64,000 nt of DNA. Origin: Paraburkholderia domus. GTDB taxonomy: Bacteria; Pseudomonadota; Gammaproteobacteria; Burkholderiales; Burkholderiaceae. Of this stretch, positions 44,371-54,125 are shown piece after piece. The DNA lies in assembly GCF_905220705.1 (NCBI RefSeq), contig NZ_CAJNAT010000006.1:248001-312000 (forward strand). Direction: 5' to 3'. The position numbers and the translations under genes are program-made. The notes below the pieces were generated by a model. It made no database searches, was not told where the DNA came from, and saw nothing but the letters and a program-made list of their open reading frames with translations. Position 1 is the first letter of the stretch; each line of letters begins with the position of its first letter.

Positions 44371-45891
44371 CTAACTGCGTGCCGGGATCAACGGCGGCCG
44401 TTTGTCGAACCATGGCCGCGCCGCTTCGAGTTGCGCGGCCAGTCGCAACAGCGTTGCTTCACCGCCGTTACGCGTGGCGAACTGCACCCCGACAGGCAGC
44501 CCGCGTGCGTTCCAGTAGAGCGGCACCGACATCGCCGGTTGCCCGCTCAAATTGAACAACTCCGTGCACCCCGCCCAAGAGAACGCCTTGTTCGACGCTT
44601 CGGTCAGCAGCTTCTTCACCAAAGGCTCGAGCGGCATGGCGGTGACGGCGCGCATCTGCATGCGCTCCGCGGACGTCGGCTGCATTTCGCCGATCTTGAT
44701 CGGTGAGCCGGCGAGCGTCGCGCACAGGAGCACGTCGTAACGGTTCAGCAAATCGGTGAGGCGTTCGGTAATGCGGCGCTGTTCTTCGAGCGCGCCTGGC
44801 AGGCCGCGCTCGCCGAGTTTGCGGCCAACGTGCGCCATTGCCCACGTCGAGATTTCGAATTCGTCGCGGAGCGGTTTGCGGCCGGTAACGCGATCGGCGT
44901 GCAGCACCATTTCTTCCGCCGTCACCGACCAGAGCATCAGGAACGCATGGCGGACCGCCGCGAAATCGATGCCGAGCGAAACCGGTTCGATGTTATGGCC
45001 TAGCGAACTGGCGAGTTGCGCGGCGTCGTCGAGTGCGGCGCGCGAGTCGGCGGAGAGCGAGGGCGCCAGCATCGGATCGGTGACGTAGGCAATGTTCAAC
45101 GGCTTGCAGGGCTCGCGGCTTGCGCCGAGGAACGTGCCCGGCGCGCCGAGCGGCCGGTCAGCGTTGCCTGCCAGCAGATCGAGCAGCAACGCACTGTCGC
45201 GCACGCTGCGCGATACCGCGTGATCGATGCCGAGTTCGCCGGCCGCGGCGGTCGGCGTCGCGCGCGGCACACGTCCGCGGGAAGGCTTGAGGCCGAACAG
45301 TCCGCAACATGAAGCGGGAATGCGAATCGAGCCGCCGCCATCCGATGCATGCGCGAGCGGCACGATGCCCGCGGCGACCGCCGCGGCCGCACCGCCGCTT
45401 GAGCCGCCAGGCGTGTGGTCGAGATTCCACGGATTGCGGCACGCGCCAAACAATTCGGGCTCCGTATAAGGCATCTGGCCGAGCTCGGAGGTGCTGGTCT
45501 TGGCGAAGATATTGAGGCCGGCTGCTTTCGCGAGCGCGACGACCGGTGCATCCTGGTTAGGGATGAAGTGCCGATAGTGACGGCTGCCCATCGCCATGCG
45601 CAGCCCGGCGACTGCCGCGCCCAGATCCTTGATCAGATAGGGCACGCCCGCGAGCGCCGCTTGCGCGCTTCTATCATCCGTCTGGTTCGCGCCGTTCGCT
45701 CTGCTCGCGTCATCTTGCGAGGCACGCTGACGCGCTGCGTCGTAATCCTTCAGGACGATCGCATTGATGGCGGGATTGACGGCCTCGGTGCGGGAGATCG
45801 CGATGTCCAGCAACTCGCGCGCGCTTGCTTCGCGGCTTCGAACCAGTTCGGCGAGGCCGATGGCGTCATGGGCGAGATAGTCTGATTGCAC
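44371..45891 (-). CDS. Amidase-signature family amidase
   Basis: A 506-residue amidohydrolase. The Ser-cisSer-Lys triad is visible: K88 (VPYLIKDLG), the GGSSGG serines (164/165) and nucleophile S188 ([14 protein letters not shown]). The rest of the signature ([15 protein letters not shown]) is intact. The start is a GTG at 45891. It follows the dienelactone-hydrolase gene by 52 bases on the same strand, so the two may share a transcript and act on related esters or amides. The substrate is unknown. Confidence 0.9.
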   Translation of the reverse strand: MQSDYLAHDAIGLAELVRSREASARELLDIAISRTEAVNPAINAIVLKDYDAARQRASQDDASRANGANQTDDRSAQAALAGVPYLIKDLGAAVAGLRMAMGSRHYRHFIPNQDAPVVALAKAAGLNIFAKTSTSELGQMPYTEPELFGACRNPWNLDHTPGGSSGGAAAAVAAGIVPLAHASDGGGSIRIPASCCGLFGLKPSRGRVPRATPTAAAGELGIDHAVSRSVRDSALLLDLLAGNADRPLGAPGTFLGASREPCKPLNIAYVTDPMLAPSLSADSRAALDDAAQLASSLGHNIEPVSLGIDFAAVRHAFLMLWSVTAEEMVLHADRVTGRKPLRDEFEISTWAMAHVGRKLGERGLPGALEEQRRITERLTDLLNRYDVLLCATLAGSPIKIGEMQPTSAERMQMRAVTAMPLEPLVKKLLTEASNKAFSWAGCTELFNLSGQPAMSVPLYWNARGLPVGVQFATRNGGEATLLRLAAQLEAARPWFDKRPPLIPARS

Positions 45892-45943
45892 GGCGGTGGG
45901 GGCCTCGCTATCGAGTGTTGGATCTGCCAGTTACAGCCGCGCG

Positions 45944-46642
45944 TTACAGCCGTTCACCGAGGAAGGTCAGCGTGCGTCCATGCGCCAGCGCTGCGGCGGG
46001 CTGGTTATACGACGCGCGGTCCGAGCAGTTGAAGCCGTGATCGGCGTTCGGATAAATGTTGAATTCCGCATCGGTGCGGCCGGCGAAGCGCTCCTGAATC
46101 TGGCCGACAGCCGACAGCGGAATATGCGCGTCGAGTTCGCCGTAGTGGAATTGCATCGGCACTTTGATCTTCGCGGCCTGCTCGAGCTTGTTCTGAATGC
46201 CGCCGCCATAGTACGCAACCGCGCCGTCGAGCGTGCCTTGCGCGGCTGCCAGATACGCGAGCTGACCGCCGAAGCAGAAGCCGATCGCCGCAACTTTGCC
46301 GGTCACCTCGGGCATCGCGCGCAGCGCAGCGGCGGCTGCGCCAATATCGGCCACCGCCAGGTCGACATTGGTCTTTTGCATCAGTTCGATGCCCTTCTCG
46401 CGATCCGCTCCGTCATACGTCAATTCGACGCGCGGCTGCACACGCCAGAACACGTCCGGCGCGAGTGCGACGTAGCCGTCCTGCGCGTACTGATCCGCGA
46501 CCGAGCGGATATGGCTGTTCACGCCAAAGATCTCCTGAATGATGATGACGGCCGGTCCCTTGCCGCCTTTGGGCAGCGCCAGATAGCCGCCGAAACTGTC
46601 GTTGCCTGCGGGAATGTCGATCCAGCGGGAAGTCGTGCTCAT
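45944..46642 (-). CDS. Dienelactone hydrolase family protein
   Basis: A 232-residue alpha/beta hydrolase. The Cys-Asp-His triad is C123 (GFCFGG), D171 (GELDAHI) and H202 (NADHGF), and E37 sits in IIQEIFGVN, as in carboxymethylenebutenolidases. The ATG at 46642 (MSTTSRWID) has GGAGAG 6-7 bases upstream, and a longer frame is less likely. It may hydrolyse dienelactone from chlorocatechol breakdown, but many relatives have other ester substrates. It is upstream of the amidase gene. Confidence 0.88.
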   Translation of the reverse strand: MSTTSRWIDIPAGNDSFGGYLALPKGGKGPAVIIIQEIFGVNSHIRSVADQYAQDGYVALAPDVFWRVQPRVELTYDGADREKGIELMQKTNVDLAVADIGAAAAALRAMPEVTGKVAAIGFCFGGQLAYLAAAQGTLDGAVAYYGGGIQNKLEQAAKIKVPMQFHYGELDAHIPLSAVGQIQERFAGRTDAEFNIYPNADHGFNCSDRASYNQPAAALAHGRTLTFLGERL

Positions 46643-46917
46643 GTTGCTCTCCATTTACCCGTGTGTTGATGCGCGGGGTCAGTCTGAATGAATGCCGGAG
46701 GCCTGAATGCCTGAAGCGGGCGGTCAGTTTGCCATCAAAAGAAACGCCTTGCAGCGAGGTCACGCGCGGGCTGAAAACGCCCGTAGCGCGGCGCTAATCT
46801 CGTAAGGCGATTGAAACATTCTCGATTATTCATTTTCCCGCGCGCGCAGGGCTCGGTACAGTCCAGAGTCAAGGCATCGCCGATGCCGCAGCCACATTGT
46901 CGGAGAGGGAATCGATC

Positions 46918-48021
46918 ATGAGCGAAGGCAGTTTTGTGACGCCGTTTGCGGCGCGTTTCGAATTGCGGGTGCCGGTCGTGCAGGCGCCGATGGCCGGCGG
47001 CGCAACGACGCCGGCGCTGGTCGCCGCGGTCTCGAATGCCGGCGGCCTCGGTTTTCTGGCGGCGGCAGCGTTGTCGCCCGAGAAGATCGCGAGCGAAGTC
47101 GCGGCGATTCGCGCGCTGACGGATCGCCCCTTCGGCGTGAATCTGTTTGTACTGGAGCCGGCCGCGCCGGACGAGGCCACTGTGCGCTCCGCGCTCGAAG
47201 CAATCGATCCATTGCGCACGGACCTCGGTTTGCCGCCGGGCCAGCCGCTCGACCGCTATGCGCCGGATTTCCGCGCGCAACTGGAGACGCTGATTGAATT
47301 GCGCGTGCCGGTGGCGAGCTTCACGTTCGGACTGCTCTCTGCCGCCGACGTCGCCCGTCTGCATGCAAACGGCCTATATGTAATAGGAACCGCGACTCAT
47401 GTTGCCGAGGGTATCGCCTGGCGCGACGCGGGCGCCGATGCAATCGCCGCACAAGGCGCGGAGGCGGGCGCGCATCGCGGCACCTTCATCGGTGAATTCG
47501 AAGAGGCGCTGGTCGGCACGATGGCGCTCGTGCCGCAACTCGTCGATGCGACCGGTCTGCCGGTGCTGGCCGCCGGCGGCATCATGGACGGACGCGGTAT
47601 CGTCGCGGCGCTCGCGCTCGGCGCGCAAGCCGCGGTGATGGGCACCGCGTTCCTCACCTGTCTGGAGAGTGCGATACCGCAGGCATGGAAAACCCGAGTG
47701 CGTTCGATGTCGGACACGTCGACTTCCGTGACGCGCGCGATCACCGGCCGTCATGCGCGCGGCATACGCAATCCGTTGATGCAACGCTTGAGCGAGTCGG
47801 CGCATAAGGTCGCGCCGTATCCGACGCAAAACGCCTTGACTCAAGAACTGCGTCAAACCGCGAGCCGCGCGGATAACGGCGACTATCTGTCTCTATGGTC
47901 AGGCCAGGGCGCGCCGCTTGGCCGCAAGCGCCGGGAAGGCCTCGGCGCGGCAGAACTGGTCGGGCAACTCGAGCAGGAGTGGCACGCTGCGGCAGCACGC
48001 ATCGCCGCGCCCAAACGTTGA
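46918..48021 (+). CDS. Nitronate monooxygenase family flavoprotein
   Basis: A 367-residue FMN TIM-barrel enzyme that oxidises alkyl nitronates such as propionate 3-nitronate. The N-terminal VPVVQAPMAGGATTPALVAAVSNAGG, the catalytic-His loop AQGAEAGAHRGTF and the phosphate loop VLAAGGIMDGRGI plus GAQAAVMGTAFL are visible. GGAGAGGG sits before the ATG at 46918; an upstream TTG in frame is not needed. It is divergent from the dienelactone hydrolase gene. Confidence 0.9.
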   Translation: MSEGSFVTPFAARFELRVPVVQAPMAGGATTPALVAAVSNAGGLGFLAAAALSPEKIASEVAAIRALTDRPFGVNLFVLEPAAPDEATVRSALEAIDPLRTDLGLPPGQPLDRYAPDFRAQLETLIELRVPVASFTFGLLSAADVARLHANGLYVIGTATHVAEGIAWRDAGADAIAAQGAEAGAHRGTFIGEFEEALVGTMALVPQLVDATGLPVLAAGGIMDGRGIVAALALGAQAAVMGTAFLTCLESAIPQAWKTRVRSMSDTSTSVTRAITGRHARGIRNPLMQRLSESAHKVAPYPTQNALTQELRQTASRADNGDYLSLWSGQGAPLGRKRREGLGAAELVGQLEQEWHAAAARIAAPKR

Positions 48022-48454
48022 TTCAGTCTGAATCAGGCGCGCCTCGCAGTGACCCGCGACGCGCCTCGTCTTTAAGCGCAAAGCCTATTTGAACCATTAA
48101 CGGTTTAACACGCTAAAAGCTTTAGGCTCTCCTGTTAGACGAAACGCTCACCTGGCGGAAACCCGCATGGGCTGGTGCTTTCCAGCCTGTCTATCCAGTC
48201 GGAATCGGCCTCTGTTGGATAAACGCTATTAGTGTTCATCCCACTTCCTCAAAAAAGTCCCACAATTTAATTTGATGGCCTACACTTGCGCGCAAGTACG
48301 GTTTGCCGCCTGCCACAAACAGGTTGGTGAGGGTGCTGGCCAAGTGCATGAACGATGCAACCGGCGTGGTCGTCCACGGGACTGAGCGACACGTGTAGGG
48401 AAGCGGGGGCACAGGGCGATTACGTTGTTTTTGGGACCGAAACTGGAGACTTAC
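48022..48454. promoter_or_regulatory. Leader region upstream of the amino-acid binding protein gene
   Basis: No gene is recognised. A short perfect hairpin (GGCTGG at 48170-48175, CCAGCC at 48182-48187) and an AT-richer stretch near 48240-48275 are present. The promoter of the highly biased binding-protein gene must lie here. I could not pick a convincing -35/-10 pair. Confidence 0.3.
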
Positions 48455-49600
48455 ATGAACATCAAGATTCAAAAGCTTTTGCCGATCAGCGCTGCGGCCA
48501 TGTTGTTTGCGTCGTTGGCGACGGGCGCGGTGGCGGACGAGGTCGTCAAGATCGGCCACGTCGCACCGTTGACCGGCGGTATCGCTCACCTGGGTAAAGA
48601 CAACGAAAACGGCGCGCGCCTGGCAGTTGAAGAAATCAACGCCAAGGGCCTGACGATCGGCGGCCAGAAGATCACGCTGCAACTCGACGCACAAGACGAT
48701 GCGGCTGACCCGCGTACGGCTACTCAAGTCGCGCAGAAGCTGGTCGACGACAAGGTCGTTGCAGTGGTTGGCCACTTGAACTCGGGTACGTCGATCCCGG
48801 CTTCGAAGATCTATAGCGATGCAGGCATCGTGCAGATCTCGCCGTCGGCAACGAACCCGGCCTACACGCAACAAGGTTTCAAGACGACGTACCGCGTCGT
48901 GGCGACCGATGCGCAACAAGGTCCGGCACTGGCTAACTACGCATCCAAGACCATGAAGATGAAGAGCGTCGCAATCGTCGACGACTCGACCGCTTATGGC
49001 CAGGGTCTCGCCAACGAATTCGAGAAGACCGCTAAGTCGCTCGGCATGAACGTGATGTCGCATGACGCGACGAACGACAAGGCTGTCGACTTCCGCGCAA
49101 TTCTGACGAAGATCAAGGGCGAAAACCCGGACGCGATCATGTACGGCGGTATGGACGCAACCGGCGGCCCGTTCGCCAAGCAAGCCAAGCAACTCGGCCT
49201 GCGCGCCAAGGTTCTGGCAGGCGACGGCGTGTGTACCGACAAGCTGTCGGACCTGGCTGGCGACGCAACCGACAACATCGTCTGCTCGGAAGCTGGTATG
49301 GCGCTCGAGAAGATGGCCGGCGGCGCAGCGTTCCTGGCCAAATATCAGAAGCGTTTTGGTCAGCCGATCCAGATCTACGCTCCGTTCACGTATGACGCTG
49401 TGTACATCATCGTCGACGCCATGAAGCGTGCGAACTCGACCGATCCGGCGAAGATCCTGGCAGCGATGCCGGGCACGGACTACAAGGGTGTGATCGGTGA
49501 AACCACGTTCGACTCGAAGGGTGACCTTCAGCACGGCGTGATCTCGCTGTACAACTACAAGGGCGGCAAGAAGACGCTGCTCGACGTAGTGAAGATGTAA
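48455..49600 (+). CDS. Branched-chain amino-acid ABC transporter substrate-binding protein (LivJ/LivK-like)
   Basis: A 381-residue periplasmic binding protein. The signal peptide MNIKIQKLLPISAAAMLFA ends near AVADE. The ATG at 48455 follows GGAGAC and is preferred over an in-frame ATG 10 codons upstream that would spoil the signal. Leu/Ile/Val-binding landmarks are KIGHVAPLTGG, GHLNSGTSIPAS, AIVDDSTAYGQG and YAPFTYDAVY. Codon choice is strongly biased, suggesting high expression. No permease or ATPase genes are adjacent, so it is an orphan here. A good terminator follows. Confidence 0.92.
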   Translation: MNIKIQKLLPISAAAMLFASLATGAVADEVVKIGHVAPLTGGIAHLGKDNENGARLAVEEINAKGLTIGGQKITLQLDAQDDAADPRTATQVAQKLVDDKVVAVVGHLNSGTSIPASKIYSDAGIVQISPSATNPAYTQQGFKTTYRVVATDAQQGPALANYASKTMKMKSVAIVDDSTAYGQGLANEFEKTAKSLGMNVMSHDATNDKAVDFRAILTKIKGENPDAIMYGGMDATGGPFAKQAKQLGLRAKVLAGDGVCTDKLSDLAGDATDNIVCSEAGMALEKMAGGAAFLAKYQKRFGQPIQIYAPFTYDAVYIIVDAMKRANSTDPAKILAAMPGTDYKGVIGETTFDSKGDLQHGVISLYNYKGGKKTLLDVVKM

Positions 49601-49647
49601 AGACCGCCTGACCGAAGACAGCTTTGTTTGTCTTCGATCAAGTAGTG

Positions 49648-49688
49648 AAAAGGCACGCGCGCCGCATGGCTCGCGTGCCTTTTCTTTT
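49648..49688 (+). terminator. Intrinsic terminator after the binding-protein gene
   Basis: AAAAGGCACGCG (49648-49659) pairs perfectly with CGCGTGCCTTTT (49672-49683), followed by more T. Confidence 0.92.
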
Positions 49689-49741
49689 GGGCATCGGCGT
49701 GCGAGGCTGGCGGGTTTGAGAACATTGTTTGGGGGAATGCC

Positions 49742-50758
49742 GTGACCACTGTGATCCGTTCGATCGATAACGGCTGGCGCCGCTGGATTGCCGAGAATCT
49801 GCTGCTCGACGCACCGCCGCCCGCAGTGCAGGGTGCGCTGGTCGGACACGGTTTCGACTCTGCCGAAGCTGTGCGCGAAATCGAGGCAGCACTCGCGAGT
49901 CCTTACTTTGAGGGTGCGGCACGGTTGCGCAATCGTTTGCGAAAGCGCGAATGGATATTGTCGGTGTATGGCACGCTCAATCGCATGCGCGCTGGCAGCG
50001 GCGTGATTGAAAGACGCGAGCGCTTATCGCGTGACGAATTCTTTGAGCAGTACTACTTTCAGAACCGTCCGGTCATCATCACCGGCGCTTTCGATTTCTG
50101 GCCGGCGCGCACGCAGTGGAGTTTCGAATACTTTCGCGAGCGATGCGGCGATTGTGAGGTCGAAGTGCAGTTCGGCCGCGAGTCGGATGCGAATTATGAG
50201 ATCAATCAGCCGAAGCTCAAGCGCATGATGCGCTTTGGCGATTATGTCGATCTCGTCGAGCGCAGCGGCCCGACTAACGACTTCTACATGACCGCCAATA
50301 ACACCTCGCACAATCGCGCGGCACTCGCAGCGTTATGGTCCGACGTGCCGGCTATCGGCGAATATCTCGATGCTGGCTCGCCTGATACAGGTTTTTTCTG
50401 GATGGGCCCGGCGGGAACGAAGACACCGTTTCACCATGATCTGACCAATAACTTCGTGGCGCAGGTGATCGGCCGCAAACAGATCAAGCTGATTCCGTTG
50501 TCCGATACGCCGTATATGGCGAACACGCTGCATTGCTTTTCGCAGGTAGACGGCAGCGCGATCGATTACGAACGCTTCCCGTCTATGCGTCATGCGCATT
50601 TGATGGAATGCACGCTCGAGCCCGGTGAATTGCTGTTTCTGCCGATCGGCTGGTGGCATTACGTGGAAGGACTCGATGCATCGGTGACGATGACGTTCAC
50701 CAATTTTCTGCAACGTAACGACTTCTCGCGTAATTACGTGACGTATCACGAACTGTGA
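49742..50758 (+). CDS. Cupin-like / JmjC-fold Fe(II)/2-oxoglutarate oxygenase
   Basis: A 338-residue protein with a cupin_8 (JmjC) domain from about residue 95. The metal triad is H231-x-D233 (TPFHHDLTNN) and H306 (GWWHYVEGL); K248/K250 in the strand RKQIKLIPL may bind 2-oxoglutarate. The typical entry motif NRPVIITGAFDFWPA is near residue 108. The first ~90 residues are a helical domain of unknown role. The start is a GTG at 49742. Relatives hydroxylate protein or tRNA; its target is unknown. It is monocistronic. Confidence 0.85.
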   Translation: MTTVIRSIDNGWRRWIAENLLLDAPPPAVQGALVGHGFDSAEAVREIEAALASPYFEGAARLRNRLRKREWILSVYGTLNRMRAGSGVIERRERLSRDEFFEQYYFQNRPVIITGAFDFWPARTQWSFEYFRERCGDCEVEVQFGRESDANYEINQPKLKRMMRFGDYVDLVERSGPTNDFYMTANNTSHNRAALAALWSDVPAIGEYLDAGSPDTGFFWMGPAGTKTPFHHDLTNNFVAQVIGRKQIKLIPLSDTPYMANTLHCFSQVDGSAIDYERFPSMRHAHLMECTLEPGELLFLPIGWWHYVEGLDASVTMTFTNFLQRNDFSRNYVTYHEL

Positions 50759-50857
50759 TGCGTCGGCGGATGCGCGGGCGCTTTGGATCGTGGCTTTAAC
50801 GTTCTTGCCACAGTCGTTCTGGATTGGGCCTCTCATACTCCCGCCCGTTGCGGCGAT

Positions 50858-50892
50858 AAAAAAACGGCGAGTCGGTTGACCCGGCTCGCCGC
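50858..50892 (-). terminator. Intrinsic terminator of the low-complexity lipoprotein gene
   Basis: On the minus strand GGCGAGCCGG pairs with CCGACTCGCC (one mismatch) and is followed by seven T. It lies 56 bases after the lipoprotein stop and may also stop the convergent cupin-like gene. Confidence 0.85.
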
Positions 50893-50947
50893 CCCCCTTC
50901 GACGCTTTTTTTGCCGCGCCGTTATTTGCCGTCGTTATTCGTATTCG

Positions 50948-52531
50948 TCACTTCTTCAGCGTCAGACCGCCCAGACCGCCGAGCAAGCCGCCACCGGTTG
51001 TGCCGCCCGCCGAGGTCGCGGCACCGCTCAATGTGCCGGTGACCGTGCCCAGTAGACCGGTGATCGGCGCAAGCGGGTTGCTGGTGCCGCTGGTGCCGTT
51101 CGAACCCGCCGCTGACCCGAGCGCGCCTGTCAGCGACGACACCGCCGATGTCACCGGAGCCAGCGGATTGCCACCGCTACCCGTCGTACCGCTCAATGCG
51201 CCGGTGAGCGAGTTCACCACGCCTGTCAGCGGCGCAAGCGGGCTGCCGCTCGAGCTGCCGCCGATGCCGCCGAGACCGCCGGTCACCGTGCTAAGGACGC
51301 TGGTCAGTGGTGCAAGCGGGTTGCTGCCCGAGCCGCCGCCGATGCTACCGAGACTGCCGGTCACCGTGCTGAGGACGCTGGTCAATGGCGCAAGCGGGCT
51401 GCCCGAGCCGCTGCCACCGGTCAGGCCGCCGCTCAAGGTGCCGGGCAACGCGGTGAGAATGCTGGTCAACGGCGCGAGCGGCGTGCCGCCCAGCGGATTG
51501 CCCGTAGTGCCGCCTGCGCCCGGGTTCAGGATGCCGGTGAGGCCGCCGAGCGGGTTGCCGCTGCTCGAGCCACCTGCGGTCAGCAGGCCACCGGCGGAGG
51601 TGACGGTGTCGCCGAGCTTGGTCACGACATTGCCGAGGTTCTGGCCGATCGCGTTGCCGGTCGCACTGCTGACCTGGCTGCCCGCAGCGTCGAGGCCGTG
51701 ACCGATAGTCGACAGCAGGCCGTTCAGCGGTGAACCGAGGCCGGTCGTATCGCCGACGGTTTGAGTCGTTTGCGCGAGCGTGCTTGTGATCGGCGTGATC
51801 GCGGTGCTGAGCGTTTGCGTGACCTGCTGGATCGGGCCGTTCGTCAGCTGCGAGCCCAGTTGCGTGCCAAGGCTGCTGACTGCAGTGCCGACCGTCGAAA
51901 CGGTGCTGCCGAGCGGCGTCGTCAGCGGACTGAGCGGCGCGGTCGGACCGCTGCCGAGACTGGTCACGAGCTGGCCGGCGCTGTTGACGGCCTGGCCTGC
52001 GTCGTAAACCAGGTTGCCGCTGCTTGCTAGTGTCGTGCCGAGCGGGTCGGTGGAATTGCCGAGCTGACCGAGGCCGTTCGCCGCACCTGTGCCGACCGCT
52101 GTGACACCGGCACCGAGGTTCGAGACGACGTTGCCGAGCGCGGCGGTAGTGGCCGGATTCGCGCCGGGAACCGGCGTGAGGCCGATCTGGCTGCCGACTG
52201 CGGAAACGGTTTGGCCGGCCGCGGCAACCACATTGCCGGTGTTCTGGACGACGACACCGACCGGATTGGCGCTGCTTGGTGTGGGCGTTGGTGTGGGTGT
52301 AGGCGTTGGCGTGGGTGTAGGCGTCGGAGTGGGTGTAGGCGTCGGAGTGGGTGTCGGCGTCGGCGTGGGCGTCGGCGTCGGCGTTCCGCTTCCCGAACCA
52401 GAGCCCGAGCCGGAACCACTACCCGATCCGCTTGCGATGCCCGGTTTGACTAACGCGCTTCCACAGCCGGTCAGTAAGATCATCGACGTCACGCACATGG
52501 CGATCGCCGACAGTTTGAAATTGCGATTCAT
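50948..52531 (-). CDS. Low-complexity lipoprotein with Ser-Gly, Thr-Pro and Gly-rich repeats
   Basis: A 527-residue putative lipoprotein with lipobox LLTGC (near residue 22). A linker of eight Ser-Gly pairs is followed by 18 Thr-Pro pairs, then a Gly/Ser/Thr/Leu-rich body of imperfect repeats. The C-terminal half has 25-30-residue units built on PLAPLTSVLSTVTG, near residues 380-500. It ends GGLLGGLGGLTLKK. Annotators often call such proteins collagen-like, but Gly-X-Y periodicity is not seen. A surface-exposed or cell-wall-spanning role is an inference. It has its own terminator. Confidence 0.8.
   Translation of the reverse strand: MNRNFKLSAIAMCVTSMILLTGCGSALVKPGIASGSGSGSGSGSGSGSGTPTPTPTPTPTPTPTPTPTPTPTPTPTPTPTPTPTPSSANPVGVVVQNTGNVVAAAGQTVSAVGSQIGLTPVPGANPATTAALGNVVSNLGAGVTAVGTGAANGLGQLGNSTDPLGTTLASSGNLVYDAGQAVNSAGQLVTSLGSGPTAPLSPLTTPLGSTVSTVGTAVSSLGTQLGSQLTNGPIQQVTQTLSTAITPITSTLAQTTQTVGDTTGLGSPLNGLLSTIGHGLDAAGSQVSSATGNAIGQNLGNVVTKLGDTVTSAGGLLTAGGSSSGNPLGGLTGILNPGAGGTTGNPLGGTPLAPLTSILTALPGTLSGGLTGGSGSGSPLAPLTSVLSTVTGSLGSIGGGSGSNPLAPLTSVLSTVTGGLGGIGGSSSGSPLAPLTGVVNSLTGALSGTTGSGGNPLAPVTSAVSSLTGALGSAAGSNGTSGTSNPLAPITGLLGTVTGTLSGAATSAGGTTGGGLLGGLGGLTLKK
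52277..52384 (-). repeat. Thr-Pro coding tandem repeat (18 x 6 bp)
   Basis: There are 108 bases of hexamer ACN-CCN repeats within the lipoprotein gene. Third positions vary, with an 18-base super-unit (ACTCCGACGCCTACACCC) present twice in tandem. Length change by 6 bases would keep the frame. Confidence 0.9.
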
Positions 52532-52789
52532 GGTCTGCTCCCCCGTAATTTGAAAACTGCTGGGGAGCTAACTGCAAGGCCTATGCCATTCGTGTCCGCA
52601 TGACCAATTCCAATATTAAATGTATACGAATCAACGGGTTGCCATCATTGATGTGAGGCGGTGAACGTGTCGATGCCCTCGATGTGGCGGGGGAACACAT
52701 CAGCGTGCGGGCCTCGCGTAACGTAACGTAAGGTCGCGTGTTTTCATATGGCGTGACGTCTGCCGATGCAGCAGCAGCGCGCGTCTGCG

Positions 52790-54100
52790 TCAGATCTTCA
52801 AACGCCGCAGCACCTTCGGACCCGCGATCGCGATTAGCGCCGAACACACGGCCACCACGGACAATCCGATCGGCAAGCTGCTCATCTGCGTCACCGCGCC
52901 GATGAGTACCGGCCCGAGCAGCAGCCCGAAGTACGCCAGCCCGGCTACGTGCGCGAGTCCTTCGGCCGCGTGAATGCCTTTGACGCTCGCCGCTGCCGCG
53001 AACAGCACGGGCATCATGTTCGCGAGTCCGAGACCCATCAGCGTGAAGCCGACGAGGGCGGCGACCGGGTTCGGCAGCAGCAGCGCACCGACCATCCCCG
53101 CGCAGGCAAGCGACGCGCTCGCCATCACCAGTTGGGGTGCGCCGAAGCGGGCGCGTACGGCGTCGCCAGCGAAACGCGCTGCTGCCATCCCGCCCGAAAA
53201 CGCCGCGTAGGCTGCGCTCGCGAGGGCTGGCGTGGACAGCACGACGTCGCGCATGTAGACGGTGGCCCAGTCGTACATCGCGCCTTCGGCGATCAGTGCG
53301 ACTAGCGCCATTGCGCCCAGCGCCCACAAGGCCGGTGAGCGCCAGCGGTTGGCGCGTGGCGTGGCGGCGTCGGGATGATCTGCATGCGGCACGTGCGGCA
53401 GCACCGAAGGGCAGGCCGCGATCAGCACCAGCGCGCTGACTGCCGCCGCCAGCGCAAGATGCACAGCGGGCGCCATGCCACGCGCTAGCAAGGCGCCGCC
53501 TACCGCCGCGCCGAACATCCCGCCGACGCTGAACATGCCGTGCAGCGACGACATGATCGGCCTGCCGAGCGCCTTCTCGACAGCGCTGGCTTCCGCGTTC
53601 ATCGCGACGTCGAGCGTGGCCATGCCGGCGCCGAAGATGGCCAGTACCACCAGCAACATCCAGTAAGCCGGCACGATCAGGATCAGCGCCGCACAGGCCG
53701 TCATCACGAGACCGCCCGTCAGGCAGGCGCGACGCGTGCCGACCCGCGCGATCCATGAAGCATTCGCCGCCATCGCGCCGATCGATCCTCCAGCCACGGC
53801 CAGCAGCGCGAACGAAAGCAGCGCCGCATTCAGATGGAAGCGGTCGCGCACGGTCGGCACATGCACTCCCCACGACGCGTACATCATGCCGGCGATGAAG
53901 AACACCGCCATCGTGGCGATACGGGCGCGCTGCCGTGCGGTGTCGGAGAGATCGCGACGAGCAGCGGGGAGGGCGGCGAATTCGGAAGAGCGGTCGGACA
54001 CAGAAATCTCGAGGAGGGAGACGCGTAAGAAAGCGCCTTGAAAGCGAATTTCCGATTCTAACGAAGCGCGCTGTCTTATGCTTGGAGCGGATTGATCCAC
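52790..54100 (-). CDS. MFS transporter, sugar-permease-like branch
   Basis: A 436-residue major facilitator with about 12 helices. The motif DVAMNAEASAVEKALGRPIMSSLHGMFSVGG near residue 165 is typical of the FucP/YbjJ-like branch. The GTG at 54100 gives an unusually long ~63-residue polar tail before helix 1; an internal GTG at 54001 (SDRSSEFAAL) would give a more normal 403 residues, so the start is uncertain. It is divergent from the PNPOx-like gene, with only 25 bases between. The substrate is unknown. Confidence 0.82.
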   Translation of the reverse strand: MDQSAPSIRQRASLESEIRFQGAFLRVSLLEISVSDRSSEFAALPAARRDLSDTARQRARIATMAVFFIAGMMYASWGVHVPTVRDRFHLNAALLSFALLAVAGGSIGAMAANASWIARVGTRRACLTGGLVMTACAALILIVPAYWMLLVVLAIFGAGMATLDVAMNAEASAVEKALGRPIMSSLHGMFSVGGMFGAAVGGALLARGMAPAVHLALAAAVSALVLIAACPSVLPHVPHADHPDAATPRANRWRSPALWALGAMALVALIAEGAMYDWATVYMRDVVLSTPALASAAYAAFSGGMAAARFAGDAVRARFGAPQLVMASASLACAGMVGALLLPNPVAALVGFTLMGLGLANMMPVLFAAAASVKGIHAAEGLAHVAGLAYFGLLLGPVLIGAVTQMSSLPIGLSVVAVCSALIAIAGPKVLRRLKI

Positions 54101-54125
54101 CGCTTATCCATCGAGGGCCGCGCAC

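Noticed and set aside
48236..49849. A 537-residue frame opposite the branched-chain amino-acid binding protein gene
   Set aside because: It is antisense to a highly biased, clearly real gene; its Leu/Arg/His-rich content reflects the other strand.
52277..52384. Tandem repeat considered as a CRISPR-like array
   Set aside because: The units are 6 bp, contiguous, in frame, and encode Thr-Pro; there are no spacers.
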